Shown here piece after piece: positions 7,661 through 14,843 of a stretch of DNA of 17,423 nucleotides. The notes under the pieces were generated by a model, which was not told where the DNA came from, ran no database searches, and was given only the letters and a program-made list of their open reading frames with translations. The DNA comes from Peptococcaceae bacterium (GTDB lineage Bacteria; Bacillota; Desulfitobacteriia; Desulfitobacteriales; Desulfitobacteriaceae), in NCBI GenBank assembly GCA_031289815.1, contig JAITOS010000104.1, forward strand, positions 1-17,423, written 5' to 3'. The first letter of the stretch is position 1. Every line of letters begins with the position of its first letter. A program made the position numbers and the translations under genes.

Positions 7661-7745
7661 TGGCATTTACTATTGTTAATATACCACTAACTATTGTAAA
7701 TGTCAAGTAGTTTTGTAAAATGTCATTAACTATTGTCAATCTACA
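7661..7745 (-). repeat. Right transposon end with four tiled TnsB-type sites
   Basis: Read inward on the minus strand, four 18-bp sites follow one another: TGACAATAGTTAATGACA (7721-7738), a degenerate TTACAAAACTACTTGACA (7701-7718), TTACAATAGTTAGTGGTA (7682-7699) and TAACAATAGTAAATGCCA (7661-7678). Start-to-start spacing is 19-21 bp. Four contiguous sites at the right end against three spaced ones at the left is the end asymmetry of Tn7 itself. The terminal bases are TGTAGAT. Confidence 0.88.
7678..7706 (-). promoter_or_regulatory. tns operon promoter inside the right-end TnsB sites
   Basis: On the minus strand a consensus TTGACA (7701-7706) and TATATT (7678-7683) are separated by exactly 17 bp. 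The boxes fall within three of the four TnsB-type sites. TnsB binding should therefore repress tnsA transcription, the autoregulatory arrangement known for Tn7. The transcript would start near 7671, about 35 bases ahead of the tnsA ATG. Confidence 0.8.
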
Positions 7746-7750
7746 TAAAG
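7746..7750. repeat. Target-site duplication TAAAG (right copy)
   Basis: It follows the ACA terminus (7743-7745) directly and matches 1071-1075. Removing one copy with the element joins the HEPN upstream region to the C-rich repeat at 7767. Confidence 0.93.
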
Positions 7751-7985
7751 TGGTTTCAAAGTCAAACGAAACCCCAACCAAACCCCAACAACGCCCACCC
7801 CCACGGCGCCCAGTGATATGCATCCCTTTAAGGTAGACAGCGGAAACAAGAAAACACCGTCACAGAGAAGGAGTATATCACCGCAAAGCCGAAGCCAGGC
7901 GTCTCTCTGCTCCAAAGCCCAGCAAAAACAGCCTCCCAAACACAGACATCCAAAACGCCCCCGCCCTTCGCGGTCTCAGCAAAGA
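7751..7985 (+). repeat. Dispersed intergenic repeat, copy 2 (mosaic)
   Basis: Three blocks match, in the same order but on the opposite strand, the region 15085-15370. They are a C-rich block (7767-7804; CGAAACCCC to CGCCCACCCCCA), a block at 7886-7965 matching the reverse complement of 15238-15318 (about 50 of 56 bases identical over 7910-7965), and CCGCCCTTCGCGGTCTC (7961-7977 region) matching near 15085-15103. The blocks are separated by unrelated sequence of different length. I see no supported gene in 7751-8110. Confidence 0.72.
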
Positions 7986-8113
7986 AGATGGCTCACCCGT
8001 CTGCCCTTTGCGGTCCCCCAGCAAACAGTGAAACCCAAATCCACAACCTTCATCCTTCCCGCCTCCCCAACAAAAAAACTTTAAGCAATTTCCATTTTAC
8101 GCCGAGAGCTTGT

Positions 8114-8119
8114 TATAAT
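8114..8119 (+). promoter_or_regulatory. Extended -10 promoter for cca-queG
   Basis: TGTTATAAT provides a consensus -10 (TATAAT, 8114-8119) with an upstream TG. No good -35 is seen about 17 bases upstream, which extended -10 promoters tolerate. It is about 58 bp before the cca start. Confidence 0.6.
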
Positions 8120-8176
8120 AGGGGTAGGATCACCCTGAAAATTCAGAGTAAAAATAGACGACAGACGGAGGAACGG

Positions 8177-9769
8177 ATGTTTGGAACTCCTTGGCAAAAA
8201 GAACTGCTGCATCGCCTGAGCGCGATACAACCCGTATATGTAGTAGGCGGCGCGGTGCGGGACGCCTTGCTGGGTCTGCCCGCGAAAGATTTGGACGTCG
8301 TAATCGGCGCTCTGACGGCGGAACAAATCCATCACATCCTCAAAGAATGGGGCTACGCGCCGCATCTCCTCGGCAAGCGCTACCAAACCGTCAGCCTGTT
8401 TCATGAAGGCGAGCGGCTGGATATCGCTCCTATGGGCGAGACGGATTTGATCCTGGACGCGCGGCGGCGTGACTTCACCATCAACGCGATCTTCTATGAG
8501 TGCGCTACAGGGACGTGGTTCGATCCGCTGGCGGGCAGAAAAGATCTGCTGGAGCGGCGGCTTAAAGCGGCGCACCCCGCCAGTTGCTTCCGCCAGGACC
8601 CGCTCAGGATTCTTCGGCTGATCAGAATAGCGGCGCAATACGATTTAACGATCGAAGAGGAAACCTGGAAAGAAGCCGCCGCGAGCTTACCCCTGCTGAA
8701 GCCTGTGGCCGCGGAACGGGTGAGCGCCGAATTGGTCAAACTTCTGTGTTTAGCCAAAGCCGAACAAGGCTTGCGCGATCTGGGTGAGCTCGGCTATTGG
8801 CGGCTGTATCTGCCTGAGTTAGCCCGTTTGCAAGGGTTGGAGCAGAATCAATACCATAGCCTGGACGCCTGGGAACATACCTTAAAGGTGGTAAGCAATA
8901 TCCCGCCGCGCCCCCACTTGCGCCTCGCGGCCTTATTTCACGATGTGGGAAAATGGGGTACGGCGGGGAGAACCTGCTATCTGCGCGGGGAGCTGCAAGC
9001 GCAGAAAAACGGTTTTAAAATAGGCGCTTTTCAAGTCAAGGGGAAAAATGTAGCGTGTTGTCAAGGGCAGTGGGTGGAAATTTACGGCGTTTGCCTGGAC
9101 CAATTTCCGGAAATCATTCACAGCAAACGCTGTAAACGTTCCTTGGAGAAGGAGGAGGGCTTTACCTGGGAAGCGGAGGGAAAACGTCATTTTCTGCGTC
9201 ACGAGATCGAAAGCGCCGTCCTCACGCGGAACATCTTCAAACGGTTTCGTTTTGGGATGTTTTTGGACTTCCCCGGACAGCGGGGAGAACGGGAACTCAT
9301 CTCTCTGGTTAAAAATCATATGAACGGAACCTTCGTCTTCATGGATCAAATCAAAGGGGAGCGGCTGAACCAGCTGGCGGCAAAAATCCGGCGCTTTGTC
9401 TGGAAGTACGCCTGGACGGGCAGAAGTTTTGAGCCGCGACGGGTGGAGGACTTCTTACAACTGTGGCAGGCCGATTTTCTGGGGGGTAAACAGCACACGG
9501 AGCAATATGGGGAAAATTTACAGATGATTCAGAGCCAGATTCGGGAGAGCTGCGCGCAGCTTGGACACCGCTACGATCAGATGGATTGGTCGCTGCTTAA
9601 AGAATTCTCTGCAAAGAAACAGCTGAACGGCAAGCAGTACGGACAATTTAAATACCAGGTGAGGGAACGGCTGATGCTACATAGCGATGCGGAGAACATC
9701 ACCCTGAACTACCTCGAAAGCGAATACCGGCTATGGCAGTCAAAAGCGGCAAAAAACGCCTATGAATGA
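8177..9769 (+). CDS. cca: CCA tRNA nucleotidyltransferase (CCA-adding enzyme) with HD domain
   Basis: A 530-residue class II nucleotidyltransferase that builds or repairs the 3' CCA of tRNAs. Visible are the GGAVRD motif (24-29), the metal-binding DLD (D38, D40), RRDFTINA (98-105), the RQDPLRILRLIRIAAQY helix region (139-155) and an HD signature LFHDVGKW (H255, D256). I chose the ATG at 8177, preceded by GGAGGA at 8167-8172; the frame is open upstream to 7988 but that part translates repeat sequence. An extra segment of roughly 55-70 residues, including several cysteines, lies between the HD motif and FLRHEIESA (339-347), where relatives usually have about 20. The C-terminus overlaps queG by 8 nt. 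Polynucleotide adenylyltransferase is the only serious alternative. Confidence 0.9.
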   Translation: MFGTPWQKELLHRLSAIQPVYVVGGAVRDALLGLPAKDLDVVIGALTAEQIHHILKEWGYAPHLLGKRYQTVSLFHEGERLDIAPMGETDLILDARRRDFTINAIFYECATGTWFDPLAGRKDLLERRLKAAHPASCFRQDPLRILRLIRIAAQYDLTIEEETWKEAAASLPLLKPVAAERVSAELVKLLCLAKAEQGLRDLGELGYWRLYLPELARLQGLEQNQYHSLDAWEHTLKVVSNIPPRPHLRLAALFHDVGKWGTAGRTCYLRGELQAQKNGFKIGAFQVKGKNVACCQGQWVEIYGVCLDQFPEIIHSKRCKRSLEKEEGFTWEAEGKRHFLRHEIESAVLTRNIFKRFRFGMFLDFPGQRGERELISLVKNHMNGTFVFMDQIKGERLNQLAAKIRRFVWKYAWTGRSFEPRRVEDFLQLWQADFLGGKQHTEQYGENLQMIQSQIRESCAQLGHRYDQMDWSLLKEFSAKKQLNGKQYGQFKYQVRERLMLHSDAENITLNYLESEYRLWQSKAAKNAYE

Positions 9770-10712
9770 GTTAACGCCGGAGGAGGGGCGGGAATGGCAG
9801 GCCAAGATCCGGCAGTGGGCGGCGGCGTTGGGTTTTATTCGCTGCGGATTCACTTCGGCTCAGCGGGATCCGGCGGTAGAAGACTTTTTGGCGCGGCGAC
9901 AAGAGCGCGGCTATATCACGCCCTTTGAAGAAACGCGCTTGGAGGTAAGAACCGATCCGAAAAAGACGTGGTCGCACAGCCGCAGCGTGTTCGTGCTGGC
10001 CTATCCGCTGCCGCTAAGCGCGCCGCCGCGCGCCGGGGAGGGGGTTTTGGCGCGTTCCGCCGTCGGGAAGGACTATCATGTGCTGATCGAAGAAAAGTTC
10101 CGGGCGCTGAACGAGCGGCTGTCGGAGGAAGGTTGGCCCTCCCGGCAGCCCTTCTGGCAAATCGATACGGGCCCCTTAAATGAGCGCGCTCTCGCCGTTA
10201 AAGCGGGGGTGGGCTGGATTGGAAAGAATCAACAGCTCATCGTGCCGGGATATGGCTCCTTCTGCAATTTAGCGCTGCTGTTATTCGATCAGGATTTTCC
10301 GTCGGATGCGCCATTAGAAGATCATTGCGGAGATTGCGCCGCCTGCGTCGGGGCCTGTCCGGCCCGCTTGTTAGGGGAAGAATTCTTCAACTCCAGAAAA
10401 TGCCTTTCCTATCTGACCCAAAGCAAGGAAGTCTTAACGGACGAAGAACGGGAACGCATGGGCGGGAGAATTTTTGGCTGTGATACCTGTCAGGAGGCTT
10501 GTCCGCATAATCAATGGCGTCTTTTGGCTGAACCGCAAGCGGCGGCGTACCGGCGGGGGATCGCCTTAGACAGCTTGATCCATTTGAGCAAAAGCGAGTT
10601 TCGGGAGAGGTTTGCCGGGACCGCCGCCGGTTGGCGCGGTAAGGGAATTCTGCAACGCAACGCCGCCATCGGCCTCCTGAATTTACAGAAGAAGGAGCCG
10701 GATGAAGACTGA
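9762..10712 (+). CDS. queG: Epoxyqueuosine reductase QueG
   Basis: A 316-residue iron-sulfur, cobalamin-dependent enzyme that reduces epoxyqueuosine to queuosine in tRNA, the final step of queuosine synthesis. The N-terminal cobalamin-binding region includes QIDTGPLNERALAVKAG with the catalytic-position D135, followed by GWIGKN. Two 4Fe-4S clusters are ligated by CGDCAACVGAC (C189, C192, C195, C199) together with C214, C240, C243 and C247 (GCDTCQEACPH). Length is normal for the shorter QueG form lacking the HEAT-repeat tail seen in some Bacillota. The ATG lies within the end of cca and has only a weak ribosome site, so translation is probably coupled. Confidence 0.93.
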   Translation: MNELTPEEGREWQAKIRQWAAALGFIRCGFTSAQRDPAVEDFLARRQERGYITPFEETRLEVRTDPKKTWSHSRSVFVLAYPLPLSAPPRAGEGVLARSAVGKDYHVLIEEKFRALNERLSEEGWPSRQPFWQIDTGPLNERALAVKAGVGWIGKNQQLIVPGYGSFCNLALLLFDQDFPSDAPLEDHCGDCAACVGACPARLLGEEFFNSRKCLSYLTQSKEVLTDEERERMGGRIFGCDTCQEACPHNQWRLLAEPQAAAYRRGIALDSLIHLSKSEFRERFAGTAAGWRGKGILQRNAAIGLLNLQKKEPDED

Positions 10713-10736
10713 GTAAGTCTTTCCATCCGGCTCCTT
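10692..10736. terminator. Bidirectional terminator between queG and the aminotransferase gene
   Basis: AAGGAGCCGGATG (10692-10704) pairs with CATCCGGCTCCTT (10724-10736), and AAGACT with AGTCTT extends the stem with a small bulge. The queG stop lies inside it. T residues follow on the plus strand and an A-rich stretch precedes it, so it may serve both converging operons. Confidence 0.8.
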
Positions 10737-10762
10737 TGTTTCCTGGACGGCGCAAACGCCGT

Positions 10763-11929
10763 CTAGGCTAAGCGGCGGCGGACAAAACGCCCGATTCGGG
10801 TCAGAGCTTCCTCCAACTGTTCGAGGGAACAAGCGTAGGAACAGCGGATATGCCCCTCCCCGGAAGGCCCGAAGGCCGTCCCGGCCACGGCGGCTACGTT
10901 TTCTTCCTCCAACAGGGTATTGACAAATTCTTCAGAGGAAAGACCGGTTCTTTGAATGCCGGGGAAAACATAAAAAGCGCCTAAAGGCTCAAAACAATCC
11001 AGTCCCATTTGGCGAAAGCCGTCCACCATGAAGCGGCGGCGGCGGTCATAGGCGGCGATCATCTCCCGTTTGGCGTTCTCCGCGGAACGGAGGGCTTCCA
11101 GAGCCGCCATTTGCGACATTTTAGAAGCGCACATGATGATATATTGATGGATTTTTAACATCCCTTGCAGAATATCCGCGTGTCCGGCGACATAGCCAAC
11201 CCGCCAGCCCGTCATCGCGTAGGATTTGGAAAAACTGCTCACATGGAGCGTCCGGGACCGCATTCCCGGCAAAGAAGCGAAAGCGGTGTGCGGCTCGGCG
11301 GCGTAGGTCAGATCCGCGTAAACTTCATCGGCCAAGACCAGTAGATCATGCGCTTCAACAAATTCCGCAATCCGTAAGAGATCTTCCCGCCGCATGATGG
11401 CGCCCGTCGGATTGTTGGGATAACTCAAAACGAGGAGCTTGGCGTTGGGGGTATACACTTTTTCGAGGTCTTCCACGGTTAAGCGGAATTCATTGGCCGC
11501 TGAGGTAGAGACATAACGGGCTTCCGCTCCGGCTAACAAAGCGCAGGGAACGTAAGAAACATAGGAAGGCTCGGGGATCAATACGGCGTCCCCAGGCCCG
11601 GTGAGCGCTCTCATGGCGAGATCCACCGCTTCACTGGCGCCGACCGTGATCAGCAGCTCGCCTTCGGGACGATAGCGAACGCCCATATGGGCGGACAGAT
11701 AGTTGGAGAGCTCTTGCCTCAGTTCGAGCAGCCCGGCGTTGCTGGTGTACATGGTCTGTCCTTGCTCCAGGGAGAAAATAGCGCTTTCCCGAATGGTCCA
11801 GGGAGTGACAAAGTCAGGCTCGCCGACGCCCAAAGAAATAATATTCTTCTTGGTGGATACGAGATCGAAAAACTTGCGGATCCCTGACGGCTGCAAGGCG
11901 GCGACCGTGGGAGTTAAGTAACGCTTCAT
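10763..11929 (-). CDS. Class I/II PLP-dependent aminotransferase
   Basis: A 388-residue fold-type I aminotransferase. Landmarks are GVGEPDF (34-40), the SYPNNPTG substrate/cofactor motif (169-176), ADEVYADL with D201, and the PLP lysine K235 in SSFSKSYAMTGWR; the distal arginine is in GHIRCSYA. Such proteins act on aspartate, aromatic amino acids or alanine. The exact substrate cannot be read from the sequence; the PatA/aromatic-aminotransferase subgroup is the best guess. The ATG overlaps the stop of the upstream Lrp-type regulator gene (ATGA), and aconitase precedes both. Close pairing of an Lrp/AsnC regulator with this aminotransferase suggests amino-acid-responsive control. Confidence 0.88.
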   Translation of the reverse strand: MKRYLTPTVAALQPSGIRKFFDLVSTKKNIISLGVGEPDFVTPWTIRESAIFSLEQGQTMYTSNAGLLELRQELSNYLSAHMGVRYRPEGELLITVGASEAVDLAMRALTGPGDAVLIPEPSYVSYVPCALLAGAEARYVSTSAANEFRLTVEDLEKVYTPNAKLLVLSYPNNPTGAIMRREDLLRIAEFVEAHDLLVLADEVYADLTYAAEPHTAFASLPGMRSRTLHVSSFSKSYAMTGWRVGYVAGHADILQGMLKIHQYIIMCASKMSQMAALEALRSAENAKREMIAAYDRRRRFMVDGFRQMGLDCFEPLGAFYVFPGIQRTGLSSEEFVNTLLEEENVAAVAGTAFGPSGEGHIRCSYACSLEQLEEALTRIGRFVRRRLA

Positions 11930-12420
11930 GGTGAGACCACCAGCCGTTGCGGAATCTCGTCTTCGCCGATGAACTCGACGCCATCTTGTTTATAGCGTCT
12001 GAGGACAAAATGGGTGGCGGTACTCTGTACGTGCTCCAGGGGCGCCAGTTTTTCAGCGACAAACAAAGCGACCTCCTGCATACTTCTGCCTTCGATCAGG
12101 AGCGCTAAATCATAGCCGCCGGATATCAAAAGAACGTTTTTTACTTCCGGAAATTTCTGAATCCGTTTGGCGATTTTATCGAAGCCAACCCCGCGCTGCG
12201 GTAAAACCCGCACTTCAATCAAGGCCGACACCGTTTCTTCGCCGGTCTTTTCCCAATTGATTAAAGGACGAAACTGAACGATCACTTTATCGGCTTCCCA
12301 TTGGCGGATTTTTTCTTGGATATAGTCGGCGCTTAAACCGGTTTGGATCGCTAAGTCCTGCGGCGAAAGGCGGCAGTCCTGTTCGATCAAACGCAGTAAT
12401 TGACGATCATGCTCTAACAA
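11926..12420 (-). CDS. Lrp/AsnC-family transcriptional regulator
   Basis: A 164-residue protein with the Lrp/AsnC layout: an N-terminal helix-turn-helix (about 4-50, with LSPQDLAIQTGLSADYIQEK) and a C-terminal RAM ligand-binding domain (about 64-142), including a GGYDLALLIEG segment typical of the effector pocket. These proteins sense amino acids and control transport or metabolism genes. The start is TTG at 12418-12420, chosen because GGAGGGG lies six bases upstream and the first in-frame residues fit the family. The gene lies between aconitase (16-nt gap) and the aminotransferase (4-nt overlap), so it probably regulates this operon. The ligand is unknown. Confidence 0.88.
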   Translation of the reverse strand: MLEHDRQLLRLIEQDCRLSPQDLAIQTGLSADYIQEKIRQWEADKVIVQFRPLINWEKTGEETVSALIEVRVLPQRGVGFDKIAKRIQKFPEVKNVLLISGGYDLALLIEGRSMQEVALFVAEKLAPLEHVQSTATHFVLRRYKQDGVEFIGEDEIPQRLVVSP

Positions 12421-12436
12421 GCTCTGTCCCCTCCTG

Positions 12437-14359
12437 TCATTTGGATTTCATTTTTGTTTCGTTGAGCAAGCCGCCGGCCAGAATAATGGATGCTTGTCTC
12501 GCGGTCAAATCATGCTGAACCAGAATAGTTTGCGAGGAATCTCCCAGCGTAACAGCGAAAGGTTGATCCGCCTGAATCGCGCTGTGAAGGTCTTGAAAAT
12601 GAAGCTGCTCTCCTTCGTTGAGACGCTCCAAATCTTCCGGATGGAGGAAGGTGAGCGGCAGAATGCCGAAATTGATCAGATTGGCGCGGTGAATTCTGGC
12701 GAAGCTCTGGGTGAGAACGACCCGTACCCCTAAATACATGGGGGCCAGTGCCGCGTGTTCCCGGCTGGAGCCCTGGCCGTAGTTCTGACCGGCCACGATC
12801 AGGCTCTGACCGGCTGCGCGGGCTTTAGCGGCGAAATTCGGCTCGGTTTTATGGAATACATATTCGGAAATGGCCGGGATGTTGGAGCGCAGCGGCAGAA
12901 TTTTCGCTCCCGCCGGCATGATATCGTCGGTCGTGACGTTATCGCCTAATTTCAATAAGACGGGCAAAGCGATCTCTTCCGGCAAAGCGGGCGCAATGGG
13001 CAAAGGCTGAATATTGGGGCCGCGAAGGATAGGCGTATCCGCATTTCCCGGCGGCAGAATCATCGAGTCATCCGTCCGGAAAGATTTCGGCATATTGACC
13101 TGCGGATAGGCGCCCAAGGAGCGAGGATCCGTTAAATAGCCGGTGAGCGCGCAGGCGGCGGCAACTTCCGGGCTGGCTAGATAGGATTTGGCGTCAGCCG
13201 TACCGCTGCGTCCTTTAAAGTTGCGGTTAAAGGTTCTGACGGTAATGGCTCCGGAGGAGGGGGATTGTCCCATGCCGATACAGGGACCGCACGTCGTTTC
13301 CAGCAGTCGGGCGCCGGCGTCGAGCAGGGTAGTCAGCGCGCCGTTGACGGCCAGCATGGTAAGAACCTGACGTGAACCGGGTGAAATCACCAGGCTGACG
13401 GCAGGATGGACTTTGCGTCCTTTGAGGATTTCCGCTACGCGCATCAAATCCATATAGGAAGAATTGGTGCAGCTGCCAATAGCGACTTGCTGAACCTCGA
13501 TTTCAGGAAGCTCCTGGATCGAAGCCACGAGATCCGGACTGTGCGGCTGAGCGACTAAAGGAACCAGCGCCGACAAATCAATATCCAGCGTTTCGTCATA
13601 ATCGGCGTCCTCGTCGGCGGCGAGGGCCACCCAATCTTTCGCCCGGCCTTGGGCTTGGAGAAAGGCGAGGGTCTGTTCATCGCTGGGAAAGATTGAAGAA
13701 GTCGCGCCTAATTCTGCGCCCATATTGGTGATGGTGGCTCGCTCCGGAACCGTCAGGGTACGGACGCCGGGGCCGGTATATTCGATGATTTTGCCGACGC
13801 CGCCTTTCACCGTGAGACGGCGCAGAACCTCCAGGATGATATCTTTAGCGGCGACCCAATCAGGAAGCGCTCCGGTCAGACGGACTTGTAAAACGCGCGG
13901 CTGCGGCAAGTAAAAGGCGCCGCCGCCCATCGCTACGGCCACGTCCAGGCCGCCGGCGCCGATGGCCAGCATACCGATCCCGCCGCCGGTAGGGGTGTGG
14001 CTGTCAGAGCCGATCAAGGTTTTGCCGGGTTTGCCGAAGCGTTCTAAATGCACCTGATGGCAGATACCGTTGCCCGGACGTGAAAAGTATAGGCCAAACC
14101 GTGCGGCCGCGCTTTGCAAAAAGGCGTGATCGTCAGCGTTTTCAAAACCGGTTTGCAGGGTGTTGTGGTCGATGTAGCTTACGGAACATTCCGTTTTGAC
14201 GCGCGGTAGACCGAGGGCTTCAAATTGAAGATACGCCATGGTTCCGGTCGCGTCCTGGGTTAAACTTTGATCAATCCGGATGCCGATTTCCTGTCCGGAT
14301 GTGAGAGTGCCATCGATCAGATGACTGACTATGATTTTTTTGGTTAGATTTTGCCCCAT
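12437..14359 (-). CDS. acn: Aconitate hydratase (anaerobe/Aquifex-type, about 640 residues)
   Basis: A 640-residue 4Fe-4S enzyme interconverting citrate and isocitrate. Cluster ligands are C297 (IGSCTNSS) and C357/C360 (CGPCIG). Other landmarks are IGSDSHTPTGGGIGMLAIG (116-134), an N-terminal substrate region with SYIDHNTLQ, and a C-terminal swivel domain with NVTTDDIMPAG and GQNYGQGSSREHAAL. Length fits the shorter aconitase subfamily and not the roughly 900-residue AcnA or AcnB enzymes; a homoaconitase/isopropylmalate isomerase role is less likely because those are smaller or split. AGGAGGG precedes the ATG at 14357-14359. It is first in the operon with the Lrp-type regulator and the aminotransferase; I could not place its promoter with confidence. 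Confidence 0.92.
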   Translation of the reverse strand: MGQNLTKKIIVSHLIDGTLTSGQEIGIRIDQSLTQDATGTMAYLQFEALGLPRVKTECSVSYIDHNTLQTGFENADDHAFLQSAAARFGLYFSRPGNGICHQVHLERFGKPGKTLIGSDSHTPTGGGIGMLAIGAGGLDVAVAMGGGAFYLPQPRVLQVRLTGALPDWVAAKDIILEVLRRLTVKGGVGKIIEYTGPGVRTLTVPERATITNMGAELGATSSIFPSDEQTLAFLQAQGRAKDWVALAADEDADYDETLDIDLSALVPLVAQPHSPDLVASIQELPEIEVQQVAIGSCTNSSYMDLMRVAEILKGRKVHPAVSLVISPGSRQVLTMLAVNGALTTLLDAGARLLETTCGPCIGMGQSPSSGAITVRTFNRNFKGRSGTADAKSYLASPEVAAACALTGYLTDPRSLGAYPQVNMPKSFRTDDSMILPPGNADTPILRGPNIQPLPIAPALPEEIALPVLLKLGDNVTTDDIMPAGAKILPLRSNIPAISEYVFHKTEPNFAAKARAAGQSLIVAGQNYGQGSSREHAALAPMYLGVRVVLTQSFARIHRANLINFGILPLTFLHPEDLERLNEGEQLHFQDLHSAIQADQPFAVTLGDSSQTILVQHDLTARQASIILAGGLLNETKMKSK

Positions 14360-14630
14360 GTTTATCCCTCCTAACAGCTTATTTTACTTTATCAGAAATG
14401 GAGAGATACATCCAGTATTTTTTCCGCGGGATGGCGATTTTTATTTGACCTTTTTATTTGCGGGGGTTTTAGGTAGCGATAGATCGTGCGGGGTTGTTTG
14501 CTTTTGCCGGGGGTGAGGGCGTTTTCTCTTTTGCTGGGGTCAGCGGCTTATCAGTTTGCTTACTTCGCACCGACGACGCCGTATGCCCTGGTTTGCTTCC
14601 TTGTTTTCACACGCGCGCTTGACAAACGGC
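14360..14630. other. Intergenic stretch upstream of aconitase, no gene seen
   Basis: It contains the aconitase ribosome site and presumably its promoter, read leftward (an A/T-rich stretch with TAAAAT on the minus strand near 14380). It also has a G-rich segment (14461-14545) with phrases such as GGGTGAGGGCG and TTTTGCTGGGG that recall the dispersed repeat but do not align well. Open frames here look accidental. Confidence 0.4.
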
Positions 14631-14633
14631 AAA

Positions 14634-14657
14634 AAAGACAGCCCGAACGCTGTCTTT
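14634..14657 (-). terminator. Intrinsic terminator facing left, ahead of the small toxin gene
   Basis: AAAGACAGC (14634-14642) and GCTGTCTTT (14649-14657) form a perfect 9-bp stem with a six-base loop. On the minus strand it is followed by a run of six T residues, making a good rho-independent terminator. It is well placed to end an antisense transcript started near 14892. Confidence 0.72.
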
Positions 14658-14670
14658 CTCTTGAATATTT

Positions 14671-14679
14671 TGGTATACT
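14671..14679 (+). promoter_or_regulatory. Extended -10 promoter of the holin-like toxin gene
   Basis: TGGTATACT contains a TATACT -10 box with the extended TGn element. No strong -35 is seen. A start near 14686 gives a leader of about 50 bases before the toxin ATG. Confidence 0.6.
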
Positions 14680-14735
14680 GTCTTTGGAGCTGTCGTTTGG
14701 CGGGTTGGTCACTTCCTGAAAAGGGGGTGATGCAT

Positions 14736-14810
14736 ATGGTAACGTGGGCCGACCTTATTAGATTTGGACTCCTTATCGTAGCTATTATAACCCTTGTAAA
14801 GCAAGGGTAG
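14736..14810 (+). CDS. Putative holin-like type I toxin peptide
   Basis: A 24-residue peptide reading MVTWADLIRFGLLIVAII then TLVKQG. It consists of a short polar N-terminus, one hydrophobic segment (about residues 8-21) and a basic end, the pattern of the putative holin-like toxin family (Hol-Tox) and of TxpA/Bsr-type type I toxins, which act at the membrane. AAGGGGGTG ends seven bases before the ATG at 14736; the in-frame ATG at 14730 would add MH but sits on the ribosome site. Promoter and terminators surround it, and a convergent promoter downstream could make an antisense antitoxin. It is too short for gene finders. Toxicity is inferred from family resemblance. Confidence 0.65.
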   Translation: MVTWADLIRFGLLIVAIITLVKQG

Positions 14811-14816
14811 ATAATA

Positions 14817-14843
14817 CAGCACCGTCATTATGTGACGGTGCTG
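14817..14843. terminator. 11-bp-stem hairpin downstream of the toxin peptide
   Basis: CAGCACCGTCA (14817-14827) and TGACGGTGCTG (14833-14843) are perfect complements around TTATG. It starts six bases after the toxin stop. U-tracts are weak on both strands, so it may be a 3'-stabilising structure or an interaction site for antisense RNA as much as a terminator. Confidence 0.65.

Larger units (their letters stand above)
1076..7745. mobile_element. Complete minimal Tn7-like transposon (tnsABC + tnsD/tniQ, no cargo)
   Basis: The element is 6,670 bp. Its outermost 25 bp at each end agree at 19 of 25 positions when read inward, starting with TGTA and including TGACAATA. It is bounded by perfect TAAAG duplications, carries three spaced TnsB-type sites on the left and four tiled sites on the right, and encodes TnsA, TnsB, TnsC and a TnsD-type TniQ. 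All catalytic residues I can check are present. There is no tnsE, no CRISPR array, no Cas gene and no cargo: only about 200 bp of end sequence separates the tniQ stop from the left boundary. It appears structurally intact and recently inserted, since the duplications and reading frames are undamaged. It lies upstream of the HEPN gene on one side and beside a dispersed repeat on the other. Confidence 0.95.

Noticed and set aside
1076..7745. CRISPR-associated (CAST) transposon
   Set aside because: No repeat-spacer array, Cas12k or Cascade gene is present, and the TniQ is a long TnsD-type protein.
7818..8084. 88-residue plus-strand frame upstream of cca
   Set aside because: It is translated repeat sequence; the similarity to the minus-strand frame at 15020-15325 follows from DNA homology, and neither has a convincing ribosome site.
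7988..8176. N-terminal extension of cca by 63 codons
   Set aside because: The promoter (8114-8119) and ribosome site (8167-8172) lie inside it, and the homologous protein begins at 8177.
14556..14810. 84-residue plus-strand frame ending in the toxin peptide
   Set aside because: Its upstream part crosses a terminator and the toxin promoter; only the last 24 residues have a ribosome site and a membrane-peptide pattern.
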